Part shown: in pieces, positions 46,241-57,502 of the stretch
Numbering within the stretch: the first letter of the stretch is position 1
How the letters are laid out: every line of letters starts with the position of its first letter
From: Aquatica leii
Taxonomy: Eukaryota > Arthropoda > Insecta > Coleoptera > Lampyridae
NCBI GenBank assembly: GCA_035610365.1
Contig: CM069436.1
Coordinates: 57,489,505 to 57,553,504 of the forward strand
DNA: 64,000 nt
Direction of reading: 5' to 3'
Made by a program: the position numbers and the translations under genes
The notes under the pieces: generated by a model
Database searches by the model: none
Seen by the model: only the letters and a program-made list of their open reading frames with translations
What the model was told of the DNA's origin: nothing

Positions 46241-49200
46241 TCATCAAATAAAAAAATTATTACTAGTGCAGAATATAATTTGTTTAAAAACAATATAAAA
46301 ATAAGGTTTGTTTGAGTTTACAAAATCCATACAAACAAATATAAAAATTAAAAAATGTACCGTAAACAGTTCTTGTTTATGGTTGTAATATCTATACAAA
46401 GAAACAAATAAGAAAATTGTAATTGTGTAGTATAAGTTGCGTAGTTTATTGCCTAACAAATGTTATTAAGTAATATTGATTAAAACCTTTAAAGTTTTGC
46501 ATTTTATTGTAACGAACTACATTTAATTTAAGTTGATTTTTATTTTATTTGTAAAAATATTTAATATTATTTAGTGTCTTTGTAACAATATTGTAATTTC
46601 TTGCTCAGACTTTAATTCCATATTGATGCTTTTTAAAGCATATTACTATATCAGTAAAATATTCAACAATCAAATTAAGCCTAAAACCAATTATGTATTA
46701 ACAAAATATAGATATAATTGTAAATGCAAATGCAATCTGTATAATATCCAATTTAAATCATTTACTAAATAAATATTTAATATTGGGTTTTTTGCGCAAT
46801 AAGCAATTTTTGTACGAGGCCACAACGACAATGTAACAAAACGAACGTGTTACCACATAATATATAACACAAGCAGTATTTTTGTGTCATAGGACTGTTT
46901 GCTTATATTAGCATTTTAACATTAAATTATCTTTGAGTAAAATTAATTGCGTATTAAAAGTATCTTTTAAAATAAAAAAATATACTTATTATTTAATTGT
47001 AAACATTACATTATTGTATAACTTTATATTACATTTCATATATTCAAAATTAATTTAAAGGATCGAACTAAATCAGTTGAATCAGTTTTTGAAAAAACAG
47101 CATGTATTTAATTTTATATAATTTTGTTGCAAATAAATAAAGTACTAAAATTGTCATTATGTTATGAAAACAACTGCCATTTATTATGGTTCATAAACAT
47201 GATTGTTTGTGCTTTAGATAACAATATTTATTTATTACACTAATTTATTATTAGGTATTCAACTACAATTCGCAAATACGTGGTTCTGATAGATGTCAGA
47301 ACAGTAAATTGATTTAGTTGACAAACACTAAAAACAATACAATAATATAGACAATATTTAATTTTTAAATTTGTATACAGTTTAGTTAATTATATTTGTT
47401 GTACGTGCAATTAAAAATAGCGTTTGTAGTTGACATATTATAATTTAAATTAAAGAGTTATACGTGATAGTAAAAGATTTTATTAAATACTTCTAAAGAT
47501 ATTAAATATGTGAAATGTATACCCCTGTCAAAAAGTTTTTATTTCAAAATTATATTTGAATATGGTAATTTTGTCTTTACTAAATGCGCGTCAGAAATAT
47601 TTCTATACTTATAACCTTAATAAAAATATATTCAATAACGGTTTTAGTTTATTAAGCATTTATTTAATTAAATTAAACAAAAAATGTGCTTAAAAAGTAA
47701 TTGAGCAATTAGAGTTGCTTTGGGGGGTTAACACGTAACGTTTAGTTGCGTAACAAAATGGTACGTGTGCGGCCATACGATCACTCGCTTTATTGCCAGT
47801 TTTACCCAATTTATAAAGATCAATACAGATACCAATGACTAACTGTACACTACTCCAAACTATTTTGGTATACGAATTAATACGTTACTTGTATTAAATG
47901 CAAATGTATTGTTTTTATTTAAAAAAAATTAAAACAGTTGTTTCAATTAAGTATTTTATTACAAAAAGATTATTAATCAAAAATCTAGTTAATTTTTAAC
48001 TATTTTATTTGTCTTATTTTTTACTTAAATCGTTGTTTTGTGTTACATAAAGTTTGTATTAGTATACGCTATAAACACGTTTAGTTTTCTAAGATCGATT
48101 AAACAATTTAAAGTTAACTTATAGTATAATAGACAAATTAATACTTGTAGTAGTTAATACCTAAAGTACTACTTTACAAACTTTTTCAGAACAATTAAAA
48201 TAGAAAAAAAAACATATTTATTATTGCAAAAATCGAGTTTACTAATTTCTGTTGAATTAAATAAAGTGATAAACAAAAGTTTACAAACAATTACAAATAC
48301 TTAATATAGTTATAGTTTAAACGTAGTTTTTCTATTATAAATGAAATTACGGTTCATTTGTTTGGATTGTAATGTTACAATAAAAATTTCTTTATGGTTC
48401 ATATCGATATCATTTTATATTGACGTAGTAGTTGTTTTTAAACTTTGTAATGTAATTTTCTACTTGAATTCTTAACAAAATTATTTTTAGTAAAATTTTT
48501 ATAAACGGCGTCGAAACATTTTGATGAGTCTTACATGCACATGTTAGTTTATACGTCTTATGCCCGCGGTTTTTAAACGCATTTATAATAATCGATCACA
48601 TAAAACGATTAATAACATAGAAATCTATTTCCCGAAAAATTTATAGAGTCTATTAACGTTTAATAAATTATCAATTTCATAAACTTCCAATGTTTATATA
48701 CATTATCATTGAAATTGTATACATGATAGTCAATGGCGGCGCGTTTTCAAATATCATTATAGCGTTATGTAGATAACTACCAAAATGTTTTGGAGTTAAC
48801 AAATAAATTTTGTTGAGAAATGTATATGGCGTGCATAAACCTTATGTTTTTTAATTTTTTTATTTAAATGTTCAAAGTCCTACCTACAGCTTATCCTCAC
48901 CCGTTTTAACGGCTCTATCGGAATAAAACCAAAAACATAAAAACTAAAACAAGGCATTTATTGTATCACATCCACATAGCCACTTATTCTTATTATAAAC
49001 TGCACTAGAAAAATGCTGTGTAAAAAATTATGTTTCGCAATTTTGTATGTTTGATTTAGTTCCAAATTGGGAGTAGCCCTTCTGAGAGATTTTATTTCAA
49101 CCATTTCTTGGCTTAGTCGTTAGTAAATTATGAAGAGAATACTAATGCTAATTATTGTGTTTAATACATGGACTTTAGTCGTGTCAATTTTTACAATTTT

Positions 49201-49395
49201 TTTCTTGGCAGGATGTACTAAATATAACAATAAGATAATTTTGTCGTGAATAAAAAATAATAATAATTATAAAAAACAATTAATATAGAAAATCGTTTCT
49301 AGAAAAGTTTTTAGTTAAGAATTTAATATTCGTTTTTCACGGATTAAGTTTGTTACTTTAAAACTATCTTTACGTTATTAAGGGGATTATTGGTT
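46241..49395. other. AT-rich noncoding DNA
   Basis: About 3.1 kb, mostly A/T, with no gene. A short GC-richer patch (about 47725-47780) holds CGTAAC and GGTACGTGTG motifs reminiscent of the 24.8-kb minisatellite, too few to call a repeat. Confidence 0.5.
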
Positions 49396-49660
49396 TATAT
49401 ATAAATTATTAAATTTCTTCCAATAATATAGATACATAAATGTATTAGTTCTTTAGTTAGATTTACATATGTTTCAAGCTTATAACAAAAATAAAGCTCA
49501 TTAGAATGGTATTTTTTTTAAATGTCTAATATTTAAAAAAAATACCATTCTGAAGATAAGCTTTATTTTTATTATAAGTTTAAAACATATATAAATACAA
49601 TTAAAGAACTAATACATTTATGTATCTGTATCATTGGAAAACATTAATAAATTTAATAAA
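49396..49660. repeat. Large snap-back palindrome (~125-bp arms)
   Basis: The arms at about 49396-49520 and 49535-49660 are inverted copies: GAATGGTATTTTTTTTAAAT meets its complement across a 5-10-bp centre, and outward ATACATAAATGTATTAGTTC and its complement match too. Outer parts are less alike. The layout suggests a foldback MITE or an inverted duplication. No ORF. Confidence 0.85.
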
Positions 49661-51041
49661 TTATCTTTAAGTTACTTACAATATATGTAGGTACATGACA
49701 CACTTGTGTATGGTTAATAGTGAATACAAAAATAATATACACATACACTTTTTAACTGTTTGTTTAAGAAAATGTTTTGACCTAGATACATTGTATTAAA
49801 TAATTCAAATTTGCAATGATTGAATTTACATTATAATAATTAAAACAATTGTCCAGGTTTGCAATTTAAAAATTACGGGTTTGAAACTTATTTGTCCTGG
49901 TTGCGTGATTTTGCAAATGGCAGCTCTATTAAAGACCGGAAAATGCATTTTACATGTTCTTTGAATTATAGAAATTTTGGATTTTGCTAATAAAGCAATA
50001 GTAATTGCGTTTTATTAATTTACTATTTTGCTATCGGAAACCACAAGTTTTTCTTTTGTGTGAATTGAAATTTGATATTAATAAAATTACTAAAGAAACA
50101 TTTTTTTTTGGACACTTATTGCTGATTAACAATAAAGGTAACATAATGTTATTTCAGTATATGTAGACATTCAAAAATACGAGTATTATCTAGTATGATT
50201 TAACGGATATGTTAAGATCAACTTCATTTTATTGTTTTATTTTCGTATTTTTATAGTTTTCCGATTTTATTTTAACTTTTCTTTTTAACAACAGTCTTAC
50301 AAATTCATTAAAAAGATTGTACAGTACTTTTTTGCAATTTTCCAAAATTACGTACGACAGATATGTATACCTTTTTACTTAGAACACGTTGTTCGATTTC
50401 TACAGTTTCATGATTACTGAATTAAAACTTGGTTGCAATGATTATAACCTAATGTCGTATAAGGTCCCTTTTTAAAATTTTACAAATAGTATTAGGATAA
50501 TGGGTACTTATCAAAACTCGATGATTTTCTTCATCCTGCGTAATGAATACTCAACTATCATTTAAAACTAATTATAATAACAAAATCAAAATTTTGTCAA
50601 AACGACAAAATGCTATCTCAGAAGAAACCAACAAAATCGTCAGCAATTTTAAATTGTTTTTTTGTGTAAAGAATATGGAATAACCGTTAAAATAAACTGA
50701 AATCAATCTTCTGTTTGTTAAAGTTAAGAATACTGACAACAAACCGCAGTGTTAAAAAAAGCAAGTCTGACAGATAACCGTTGAATTTTACCCAATAAAT
50801 TAAAACGTGGTTTAAAGTTACAGGTGTAAACGTGCGCACTTCTACTGTAGAAAGGAAACTGTAATCAATATTTAGTATTAAATTACTATCAATAACCATG
50901 TTGGAAATTCGTATGTTAGAAATTTTTCTAAAGAATAATTTTTCTCAAACTGTATAATATTAACAATAACTAAACATTTTACGTACAAAATCAATTTTTT
51001 TGCTTAACTAACAACACAGTTAATTTTGTACCTATTAAATA
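49661..51041. other. AT-rich noncoding DNA
   Basis: About 1.4 kb with no supported gene; a 70-residue minus ORF at 50687-50899 has no family features. Confidence 0.5.
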
Positions 51042-52624
51042 CAGGGCCTTCATAAATGATTGGATCCCACGTGACATATATGTTAGGCAACCAACATTGC
51101 TTGGATTGGTATAACGTAAAAAAAAATTACTAAATGAAACATTTGATTTGTAACCTTTAAATTAAGGTTAAGTAATTAATTAAAAACAGTAACACATTAA
51201 CAACAATACCTGTTTATTTGAAATAAAAATTGCTAATAACAATTATTTGAAATTTATAACCGATGTTCAAAATGTTATCCTTCAGCTGCGATACATGTAT
51301 TAACTCTTCTTTTTAAATTTTCGAACACATTACGAAGCTCATCAACTTCAATATTTTGAATAGCATTAGTAATTGCATGTTCCAAGTCTTCAATATTGTG
51401 CGGTTGATTCTTATATATTGTGTTTTTTAAATGTGCGTAGAGATAAAAATCTAGTGGCGTAAGATCTGGAGACCGCGGAGGATACAACCCTTGGCTTACT
51501 ATTTTTTCATTGTAGAATTGTTGAATAAATTCAACTGTAGTTAGAGTAGTATGAGCCGTTGCATTATCTTGCTGAAAGTAACAAAATTGAAGTTCGTTGT
51601 CTAACTGCTCGAAAAATTTGCCCAAAATATCACAATAACGATCTGCATTTACAGTATTGTAAAAAAAATATTGGTCCAATTATCCTTCTCCTTGATATTG
51701 CAATCCATACACCAACTTTCAACGGATGCAATATTGTTTCCACAAAAGTGTGTGGATTTTCGGTTGCCCAAGTGCGATAATTTTGGTTATTTACATATCC
51801 ACTTAAAGGAAACCATGCTTCGTCTGTAAAGGAAGTTAAATCCAATGGATCATCGTTATTTAAATTTTCATTAAACCATTCACAAAATTGAACACGCTGC
51901 AAGAAGTCAGGAACACCTAATTCTTGATAAACCGTAACCTTGTACGAAGTCATTGAAAGGTTCTTTTTTAAAGCTTTGTAGCAAGTTCCTACTAACAATC
52001 CTAAAAATGAAATGTTTGTATCTTAAAAATAGAACTTAAAATGATTTTATACCTGTTGCCGCAGATAATTTTGCCACCGATTTATTTGGACTTTGTTCCA
52101 TGCGATTGCGAATGACTTTGACAACAAGTGCAGTAAGTAAAGTAAAAATCGATTAACTAAAACTTGTTTACGTTGTCGGAAAACATCATAAGTAAAGTCT
52201 GCTTCTGGGAAAATGTTCGTTGAATTGATCGATGCAACTTTGAAGAGAATGACCAAGTTCCATCGGGATTGCGAGTACTACTTCGAAAATGCGCCATTAC
52301 AATGATCGTGTCTTGTTCAGCGGTAAACATCGTGAAATTCTATTATTATAAAATTAAAAAAATTACAAAATTACAGCTGTTATTCAGTACTTACTCAGAG
52401 AAAACACAAATAGTGCTGAGTAGTTATGATAATAACCGTTTTAAAATATAAAAATAGAGAATAAAGAAAACGATGAAAAATATACTCGATGTAAACAAAA
52501 CGTCAAACGAGAATGTCAAATAATGTTACTAAACGTTAACAGCTGTGGTCACACTACCAACCTAAAATAATGTCGATGTTCAACTCTTAGATCACGTGGG
52601 AAATGGGTTTTAATGAAGGCCCGT
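51042..52624 (-). mobile_element. Tc1/mariner-superfamily element with TIRs and TA target site
   Basis: The left end CAGGGCCTTCATAAATGATT and the right end (read inward) ACGGGCCTTCATTAAAACCC are inverted repeats. Both continue to a shared CCCACGTGA about 30 bp in. TA flanks both sides (51040-51041 and 52625-52626). The length of ~1.58 kb is normal for the superfamily. A diverged sister copy lies at 10012-11300. Confidence 0.85.
51275..52310 (-). pseudogene. Transposase of the 51042-52624 element, nearly complete but frameshifted
   Basis: From 5' (right) to 3': MAHFRSSTRN-type start near 52298, an N-terminal domain with at least one frame change, NRMEQSPNKSVAKLSAATG (HTH), a 52-nt intron-like gap (52052-52001, GT..TTTTTAG), LVGTCYKALKKNLSM, VTVYQELGVPDFLQRVQFCEWF, LTSFTDEAWFPLSGYVN with the first Asp, GVWIAISRRRIIGPIFF, a one-base shift in an A/T run near 51660, FQQDNATAHTT with the second Asp, PPRSPDLTPLDFYLYAHLKN, and the end ..NTCIAAEG. 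About 38 residues separate the second Asp from the Asp of LTPLD. The family is DDE_3-like; two or more frameshifts make it inactive, but it is young compared with the sister copy. Confidence 0.8.
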
Positions 52625-52626
52625 TA

Positions 52627-53485
52627 TAGACAAAGTTCAAATAGAAAATATTTGAAAGAATTGTACTTCTCTTTTCTTTAATGAATGAGTAACAACCAAA
52701 ATAGGAATTGTTCCAAAAGCATAGAGAGTAATTTGGTTATTGAATGGCAGCAATTATATAAAAACATTTTAATAATTTTATTCTTAAATGTTTCATGATT
52801 AAATGTGTTAAATAAAGGTAGTAGTCAAGAGTATACCCGCTAAAAATCGGAAAGTTGGGGTGGGTTTATAGATAAACAAAGTAAATTTTTTTTATGGTCG
52901 CCAAGTTACTGCTATTAGGATAACTGACCGAAACTGACAGCCAACAGTAGATATCTACCACGTACAGGTAAAACTATAAAAGCCATAACAGCGTAGCAAA
53001 ATCATAACTAGACAAAAGTATAAGAAATCACAGACATTTAATTTATTGCCAAAAAGAGAAGAAGAGAATATGAGTTTATACAATGATACAAACTTATAGT
53101 TAAAAGTTACACACAACGCGCTTCTTTATAGCAGCACACAAATTTTTAATTACATTGACGGTACTTCATTGATTTCTTTTTATTTGAGATTTTACTCCTT
53201 GAGGTAATTAAGTTAAATTTTATCTTAGGACAGTTATGTAAAATTTGCCTTATATTATGACCATACAAATCTGAAATAAATCTTCAGTTAAAAAGGTAGG
53301 TTAAAAATGCATGCTTGTATTAACAATTACTAATTTTAGGTAATTAACCTGTAACCCAAAGCACATGCAAAGCAAACAACCTAACAAATAGTTGTTACAC
53401 ACTAATATTCACGTTAAGTGACTGATTAAATCCTATACAGGTAACGCAAAAAATTAGAATGACATAACAAAGTAGTTTACGATAG
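52627..53485. other. Noncoding DNA
   Basis: No gene seen. The last ~20 bp (GACATAACAAAGTAGTTTAC) match the left edge of the repeat at 30140. Confidence 0.5.
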
Positions 53486-54589
53486 TTATTTTAAACGATG
53501 CGACATGATAATGTAATGATTTGAAATCCGGTCCTGTAATTGCAACAAAATTGGTCAGCAATTCTGCAATTAATACGCAGGAACTTTGGAGTTTACCCTA
53601 CCAACTCCAAGACTAAGCGCGCGGCGTTTCGCCCTTTAGGAGCAGTCAAGCGAGACGTAATTGGCTATGAAACCTGCTGCACCAACTTTACCGGCATCTG
53701 TTCTCCGAGATCCGTCTCCGGCACCTATTTTCCAAGACTCGCCTCGGGTAAAACCTTTTTAGAGATCTTCACACCATAATCGCTTACATACCTGAAACCC
53801 CAAATAACATGGACAACTGCTCGTACCTGAATTATTTTAATTTTTGACGTCTTACCTGTTGCTACTATGAGTTAATTTAATTTCACCAGCATCCCCTCAT
53901 CTAAATCATTCATCGACATCACATTTTTGCAATTCGGTAAATTTTTATTGTTTATACCTGTTTGTGTCTTCGTTAATTTGTTGGCGGTGGCGTAAACTCC
54001 TACGTATTGGTCCGGTTAGGCGTGTCCCTTCTAAAAGTACAATAGAAAGTTATTCAAACCCCTTGAAGGTTAACTGAAGCCCGTCGGCGAAGTCCAGATG
54101 ATTTGGGATAACTCCCTCATTGAAAAAATGAATTACAATAAACGAATACGCAACGAGATTTTTGGAAGTTTGCTACGTGTAGCACAAACACGCAAGATCA
54201 ACGCTCGCCAATTAAAAAAAATAAAGCTACCGTCCTTACCTGCAATATCTAAAATCCTGTACACACATTAATCACTATATATTTACAATAAAACTACCGG
54301 AATACACATAGGATAAAACGACATTCGCGCGTGTAAAAGGTATTAGACGCCATCGTTTCTGTTTTAGATCCTGTCACCTGGTGCGAGATCTTAGCACCGT
54401 TAGCGAAATTTATGAACTTGAACTTGGGTGGATAAATAAACAAATATGCACCTCCAAACAACAACAAACAACTTACAATGTTATATTTAATTCAATAATT
54501 AAGTTTAAGTTGTTAATTACATTTTATAAGAACATTATATGTATTAAGTTGGGGTGTTGAGTTATTAAATTTTTTCTACTAGCTACTTA
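53486..54589. other. GC-richer block of unknown identity inside a dispersed repeat
   Basis: This ~1.1-kb block is clearly richer in G and C than its surroundings, especially 53590-53760 and 53990-54420. It lies between sequences that are adjacent in the sister repeat at 30140-30700, so it looks inserted. A 79-residue plus ORF (53540-53779) has no recognised family. It may be an LTR or an untranslated part of a retroelement, or a fragment of host DNA. Confidence 0.4.
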
Positions 54590-55150
54590 AGACAGAAGCA
54601 GTAGGGACATTTGTTAAAATAACGAGGGCAGCGGTAAGTTTCAGTAAAGTAATATAAAGAGTAATTTGACCTGTAACGTTCCTTAAAGTGGTGTAGGGTC
54701 GTTACTCGATAAGATGTTGTATACAGCCTGACTGTATAGATATTGGTAGTTGTATTTGTAGCCGAAGTATTTGTAACCATTTGAATAATCACTACATTGT
54801 TTAATTCATGCTGGTGATAACGTAGTCCAAGTTATCATAACACGCAATAATCGAATGAATCCTCTAAATTAGAAAGCACTAAGAAAAGACAGAAAAGAAA
54901 AAAAAGGAAGAAAAAAAATCACTAGAAAGAAGCAATAGATTAATATCAATGGTTACGCCATTTTTTACACCTACCAAAGGTCTTTATCAGCCAAACAAAA
55001 AAATTATGAAACCACTTACGTACAAAATATCCATACCTAAACGACTGCCCAATTAAGCATGTGCTAATAAAAAATTTTGTAGTTGTGGTTCTTTATTGAC
55101 AATCTCAGATAGAAAAAGGATGTGAAAGACAGAAACTATCTTATCTTAAT
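54590..55150. repeat. Dispersed ~0.55-kb repeat, copy 2
   Basis: Sister of 30140-30700 (same orientation, perhaps 75-80% alike by eye). It contains GTGTAGGGTCGTTACT, CTGGTGATAACGTAG and AAGCATGTGCTAATAAAAA. Homology runs to ATCTCAGATA and slightly beyond. No coding capacity. Confidence 0.65.
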
Positions 55151-55879
55151 CTAATTGATTTCATGCAACCTTTACAACACATATGTTTTAATGTTAAGTG
55201 ACAAATTATTGTAGAGTATAATTGATAAATACATGAAATTATTGTAATACAGTTTTGTCGTAAGTTGAGGTAATGCGTGTAAATTCATTTTTCAAAATCG
55301 AGTATCGTTTTATTAGAATATTTAAAAATTTTCAATACGTTTTCAAATTTTTTTATTAAAAAAAATTAACTTTTATAATTACGAAAGTATGGCGTGTTTA
55401 ATATCAGGTTGTTAATTGTTTATACGATCAAGAAACTTATATATTTTATGATGAACATAAGGTCAATAAATGTCTCGTCAACATGCCCAAAACAAATATA
55501 GACACAACGAATAATTATACACTAAAGCAATTAATAATCTAGGAGGCAAGATGTAATTCAAAATTTTAGTTTAGTATCGACAATTTTTTTTTAAATAATT
55601 TCACCAAAAGTTGAGGTGAATTAATTTTATGCATTTTAATGTTTTCTAAAGTGTATTAAATTGTTTCTTTCGCTAAACAAGGACCAGCTTATTAGTGTCG
55701 TTTTTGATATTGCTTAGTTGCGCATATCAGTAAAGTTTAACTTTTAAAGCATGTCTAATAATACTACGCATCAAATGTCACTAAATCTCATTCAACAAAT
55801 TAAAATAACACTGTTTGAATTTTGATGCTTAGCGTGCAAATCTTAATTACATTATTCATGCGTAATGTTTCTCAATATT
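55151..55879. other. AT-rich noncoding DNA
   Basis: Nothing recognised. Confidence 0.5.
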
Positions 55880-56010
55880 TTCACGTACACGTAGAAAATA
55901 GGTAGACAATGCGCAGATAGTGTAAATAATGGACTATAAAAAAACGCTATCTGTTGACAACTGCTAAAGTAAGAATTCATCTGTTTTAACATAAAAGAAA
56001 GTTATTTGAA
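55880..56010. mobile_element. hAT-like subterminal fragment
   Basis: ACACGTAGAAAATAGGTAGA, GTAAATAATG and TGTTGACAACTGCTAAAGT resemble 4545-4690 in order and orientation. The CAG tip is missing. It is a fragment of the same non-autonomous family. Confidence 0.5.
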
Positions 56011-56499
56011 TCAGGAAAGATTGCACACAAATAAAATGTAATTTGACAACTTATTTTAAGCTTTCCTTTTAAAAAAGATACGGAAATAATTGTTTTGAAT
56101 TTTTTTTGCGTTAGTTCGTGTAAATACGATTACATGTTACTAAATAGAAACATAGAAATGCTATATACCATGTACACTAAACACTCGTGACAAAATTATT
56201 TAGAGTCTTAAAGTATTCTAGAAATTCATTCTATGATATTGCAAGCCAGAGGCCTATAATTTAATACCAAATAATTATAATGCAAATTCTGAACAATTTT
56301 GGTTTATTATAGAAATCCTTTACTATTGATGCCATATGACTAGTTGTAAAGCGTTGGCGATAAAACACCTGTCTACAGGCTTTATTCCAACATAATTTAA
56401 AAATTTAAATACGAAGTTTTTCGAAAATAGTGGAAACAAACAATTAATAAATCAAAAGTGAATAATTAAGTAAATAAAAGATTTTATAGTGAATAAATA
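56011..56499. other. AT-rich noncoding DNA
   Basis: No supported feature up to the presumed LINE 5' region. Confidence 0.4.
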
Positions 56500-56773
56500 T
56501 AAGTTCCAACAAAATAAGACAGTGCGTAATCACAACATACGCGAAGGCAAGGACGCTCGATAACAGATAACTTAAGGTTAGTGACACAAACACTATAATT
56601 TAATAAAATATTTCGTTAAAATACGTTATCAATTAAATTAAAAGAACAATAACGACATCTATAAAAATACGTAATTTAACATTTCATTGTAAATATACAA
56701 CAGCAGAGTTAGTAAAAATACAAACTACTAAAAATTAGTTTATATAAAACCTAAAAACACAACTAATATAGAA

Positions 56774-57491
56774 ATGGATATGGAAAGAATTGAAGAAATG
56801 TTCGCATCTATAAACAATAACACGAAGCAAACAAACGAAAAACTGGACAAGTTAATACAAGAATTAAATCAAGTTAAAGAGGAGAACACAAAACTTACAA
56901 AAAAAGTGGACGAGCAAAACGAAAGAATAGAAATGTTGGAAAGAGAAATAAGAGGGAAAAATCTCATAATAAAAGGTATCAAAGAGGATATAAACGAGTG
57001 TGAAGTAGTAACTAGAGAAAAAGTTTGTATAGTAATTGACAAGATAGGAATTAGCCTAGATAAAAAGATGGAGATTGACGAAGCAAAAAGACTAGGAAAA
57101 CCTACTGAAGGAAAAACAAGACCAATATTAATTAAATTAATAAAGACGAGTACAAAAAAAAAAGATTTTAAACAACGCAAAAAATTTAAAAGGATCAGAT
57201 ATCTGGATAGACAAAGACTACACAAAAAAGGTGCAAGAAGAAAGAAAAAAATTAATACCACTACTAAAAGAAGCTAGAGAAAAAGGACAAACCGCATATT
57301 TAATTTACGACAAACTAAAGATTTACAATAAGGCAGGCACATCCTACGAGTCACAACGGGAAAACCAAGAAACAAACACATGGAATCAAAACACAAATTA
57401 CAAGAGAAAAGTAACAGAAAGGTCCCCGGAAGGTCAAAACTTTGAAGAACAAATAAGAAAAATAACGCGCACGGCTTGGAAAAAAAACTAA
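56774..57491 (+). pseudogene. LINE ORF1, one frameshift
   Basis: Starts MDMERIEEMFASINNN. Residues ~15-60 are a charged coiled coil (LDKLIQELNQVKEENTKL, then EQNERIEMLEREIRG), followed by an RRM-like domain (NLIIKGIKEDINE, EAKRLGKPTEGKTRPILIKL). The frame changes near 57170: the continuation WIDKDYTKKVQEERKKLIP and LKEAREKGQTAYLIYDKLKIYN, the usual C-terminal part of this ORF1 type, is in another frame and ends at 57491. Family ORF1 proteins bind LINE RNA as trimers. One frameshift in a lysine-rich A-run is the main lesion. Confidence 0.75.
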
Positions 57492-57502
57492 ATACAGAAG
57501 AT

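Noticed and set aside
49396-49660. rho-independent-type terminator
   Set aside because: The genome is eukaryotic and the arms are ~125 bp; an inverted repeat element is the better call.
53620-53660. GGGCGAAACGCC on the minus strand as a hammerhead
   Set aside because: No CUGANGA core upstream and stem I does not pair.
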